A stretch of DNA of 64,000 bases from Petrolisthes cinctipes (lineage: Eukaryota; Arthropoda; Malacostraca; Decapoda; Porcellanidae), in contig JAWQEG010000470.1 in the NCBI GenBank assembly GCA_033782935.1, forward strand, positions 1,550,001 to 1,614,000, given 5' to 3'. Shown here in pieces: positions 62,777-64,000 of this stretch (position 1 is the first letter of the stretch; every line of letters begins with the position of its first letter). The notes beneath the pieces were generated by a model. It worked only from the letters and a program-made list of their open reading frames with translations. It had not been told where the DNA came from and searched no databases. The translations under genes and the position numbers were made by a program.

Positions 62777-64000
62777 GGGGTCCCAGAAGCGATCTGTACA
62801 TGCCTACTCCGTGTTAGAGTATTTTCAAAATACATGCTCAAAACATACTGAAAATCGATCTTTTAGGTGCACAAAAGTCGATATGTGCATGCATCTTCAG
62901 TACCCGTTTATATCTCAAATTCAGGCTCAAAACACCCGAAAATTCAATATTTTGGGGTCCCAGAAGCAATCTGTACATGCCTACTCAGTGTTAGAGTATT
63001 TTCAAAATACAGGCCCAAAACATTCTGAAAATCGATATTTTAGATGCCCAAAGTCAATATGTGCATGTATCTTCTGTACCCGTTTATATCTCAAATTCAG
63101 GCTCAAAACACCCGAAAATTCGATATTTTGGGGTCCCAGAAGCAATCTGTACATACCTACACAGTGCTAGAATATTTTCAAAATATAGGCTAAAAACATG
63201 CTAAAAATCGACATTTTAGGTGCCAAAAAATCGATATATCAAATTCAGTCCCAAAACACCCGAAAATTCGATATTTAGAGGTCCCAGAAGGTATCTGTAC
63301 ATGCCTACTCCGTGTTAGAGTATTTTCAAAATACATGCTCAAAACATACTGAAAATCGATCTTTTAGGTGCACAAAAGTCGATATGTGCATGCATCTTCA
63401 GTACCCGTTTATATCCCAAATTCAGGCTCAAAACACCCGAAAATTCAATATTTTGGGGTCCCAGAAGCAATCTGTACAGTGCTAGAATATTTTCAAAATA
63501 TAGGCTAAAAACATGCTTAAAATCTATCTTTTAAGTGCCAAAAAGTCGATATCTCAAATTCAGTCCCAAAACACCCGAAAATTCGATATTTAGGGGTCCC
63601 AGAAGCGATCTGTACATGCCTACTCCGTGTTAGAGTATTTTCAAAATACATGCTCAAAACATACTGAAAATCGATCTTTTAGGTGCACAAAAGTCGATAT
63701 GTGCATGCATCTTCAGTACCCGTTTATATCTCAAATTCAGGCACAAAACACCCGAAAATTCAATATTTTGGGGTCCCAGAAGCAATCTGTACATGCCTAC
63801 TCAGTGTTAGAGTATTTTCAAAATACAGGCCCAAAACATGCTGAAAATCGATATTTTAGATGCCCAAAGTCAATATGTGCATGTATCTTCTGTACCCGTT
63901 TATATCTCAAATTCAGGCTCAAAACACCCGAAAATTCAATATTTTGGGGTCCATGAAGCAATCTGTACATGCCTACACAGTGCTAGAATATTTTCAAAAT
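62777..64000. repeat. Right end of the array in this window
   Basis: Units start at 62777 (C2-A2-S1, 501 bp), 63278 (C2-ss, 315 bp) and 63593 (C2-A2-S, cut by the window end). Local changes include ACATTCTGAAAATC near 63022, CTGTACATACC near 63149 and GGTCCATGAAGC near 63949. The array clearly continues beyond the window. Confidence 0.9.

Larger units (their letters stand above)
1..64000. repeat. Continuous satellite DNA array, no genes
   Basis: Every part of the window is a copy of one satellite family, with monomers of 177, 176, 148 or 138 bp in a single orientation. Landmarks such as GTCCCAGAAG, ATTTTCAAAAT and CCCGTTTATATCTC recur from the first to the last bases (the last is missing from short monomers). 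I see no unique sequence, transposon insertion, telomeric repeat, inverted segment or spacer anywhere, so no stretch is available for a gene. The array runs off both ends of the window. Organisation into higher-order repeats fits eukaryotic centromeric or pericentromeric satellite, but location and species are inference. I do not recognise the family by name. Confidence 0.97.

Noticed and set aside
1..64000. CRISPR array
   Set aside because: Units are 138-177 bp with no short repeat and unique spacer pattern, and every part of the unit is repeated. No cas-like gene is present.
1..64000. Ribosomal spacer or other repeats from a gene cluster
   Set aside because: No rRNA, tRNA or histone gene interrupts the repeats over 64 kb, and no transcription-unit structure is visible.
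1..64000. CENP-B box in the monomer
   Set aside because: I looked for the TTCG....A..CGGGA-like core on both strands in the C, A and S consensus and saw no convincing match. The TTCGATATTTTGGGG stretch keeps only the first four bases.
1..64000. Naming the satellite as a known plant or animal centromere family
   Set aside because: The length suits several known families, but the consensus does not match those whose sequence I can recall with confidence, such as the Arabidopsis 178-bp repeat or human alpha satellite. A database search would be needed.

Overview
The whole 64 kb window is one uninterrupted tandem satellite DNA array. I find no gene, RNA gene, transposon, CRISPR array or unique sequence. 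All monomers run head to tail in the same orientation. The base composition is AT-rich: one representative 176-bp monomer has 66 G+C, 37.5%. Head-to-tail monomers of about 176 bp organised in nested higher-order repeats (HORs) point to a eukaryotic chromosome, most plausibly centromeric or pericentromeric heterochromatin, or another heterochromatic block. I do not recognise the family, so I name neither species nor locus.

Building blocks. Three monomer classes account for nearly everything. C is 177 bp, A is 176 bp, and S is 148 bp with a 29-bp internal deletion relative to the long forms. A further shortened S, called ss here, is 138 bp and lacks another 10 bp. The 176-bp monomer is itself an old dimer of two 88-bp halves, about 64% identical without gaps. 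The commonest HOR is the trimer C-A-S (501 bp) or C-A-ss (491 bp). There are about 380 monomers in the window.

Layout. 1-6869: trimers, with some C-A-A-S tetramers of 677 bp. 6870-15438: a 13-monomer HOR of 2142 bp. 15439-17765: trimers again. 17766-24631 and 24632-30242: a second copy of the preceding layout, because bases 1 to about 10.49 kb reappear 17,762 bp downstream at roughly 99.8% identity. 30243-37810: two nearly identical 3,784-bp tandem units. 37085-40508: a copy of 12247-15670. 40.3-46.4 kb: a rearranged zone with chimeric and truncated monomers, including a 1,107-bp tandem pair. 46443-50901: a 992-bp HOR. 50411-61831: nested duplications of 2160, 1483 and 677 bp. 61832-62776: three tandem 315-bp C-ss dimers, followed by trimers and dimers to the window end.

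No protein products are proposed. The many short open frames recur because the 501-bp HOR is a multiple of three, and most begin with GTG or TTG. The biological interest lies in how the array evolves (unequal exchange, microhomology deletions, segmental duplication) and in DNA-shape features kept in the monomer: a 7-bp dyad with a compensatory change, and A/T tracts spaced by about one helical turn. Positions and identities were read by eye.
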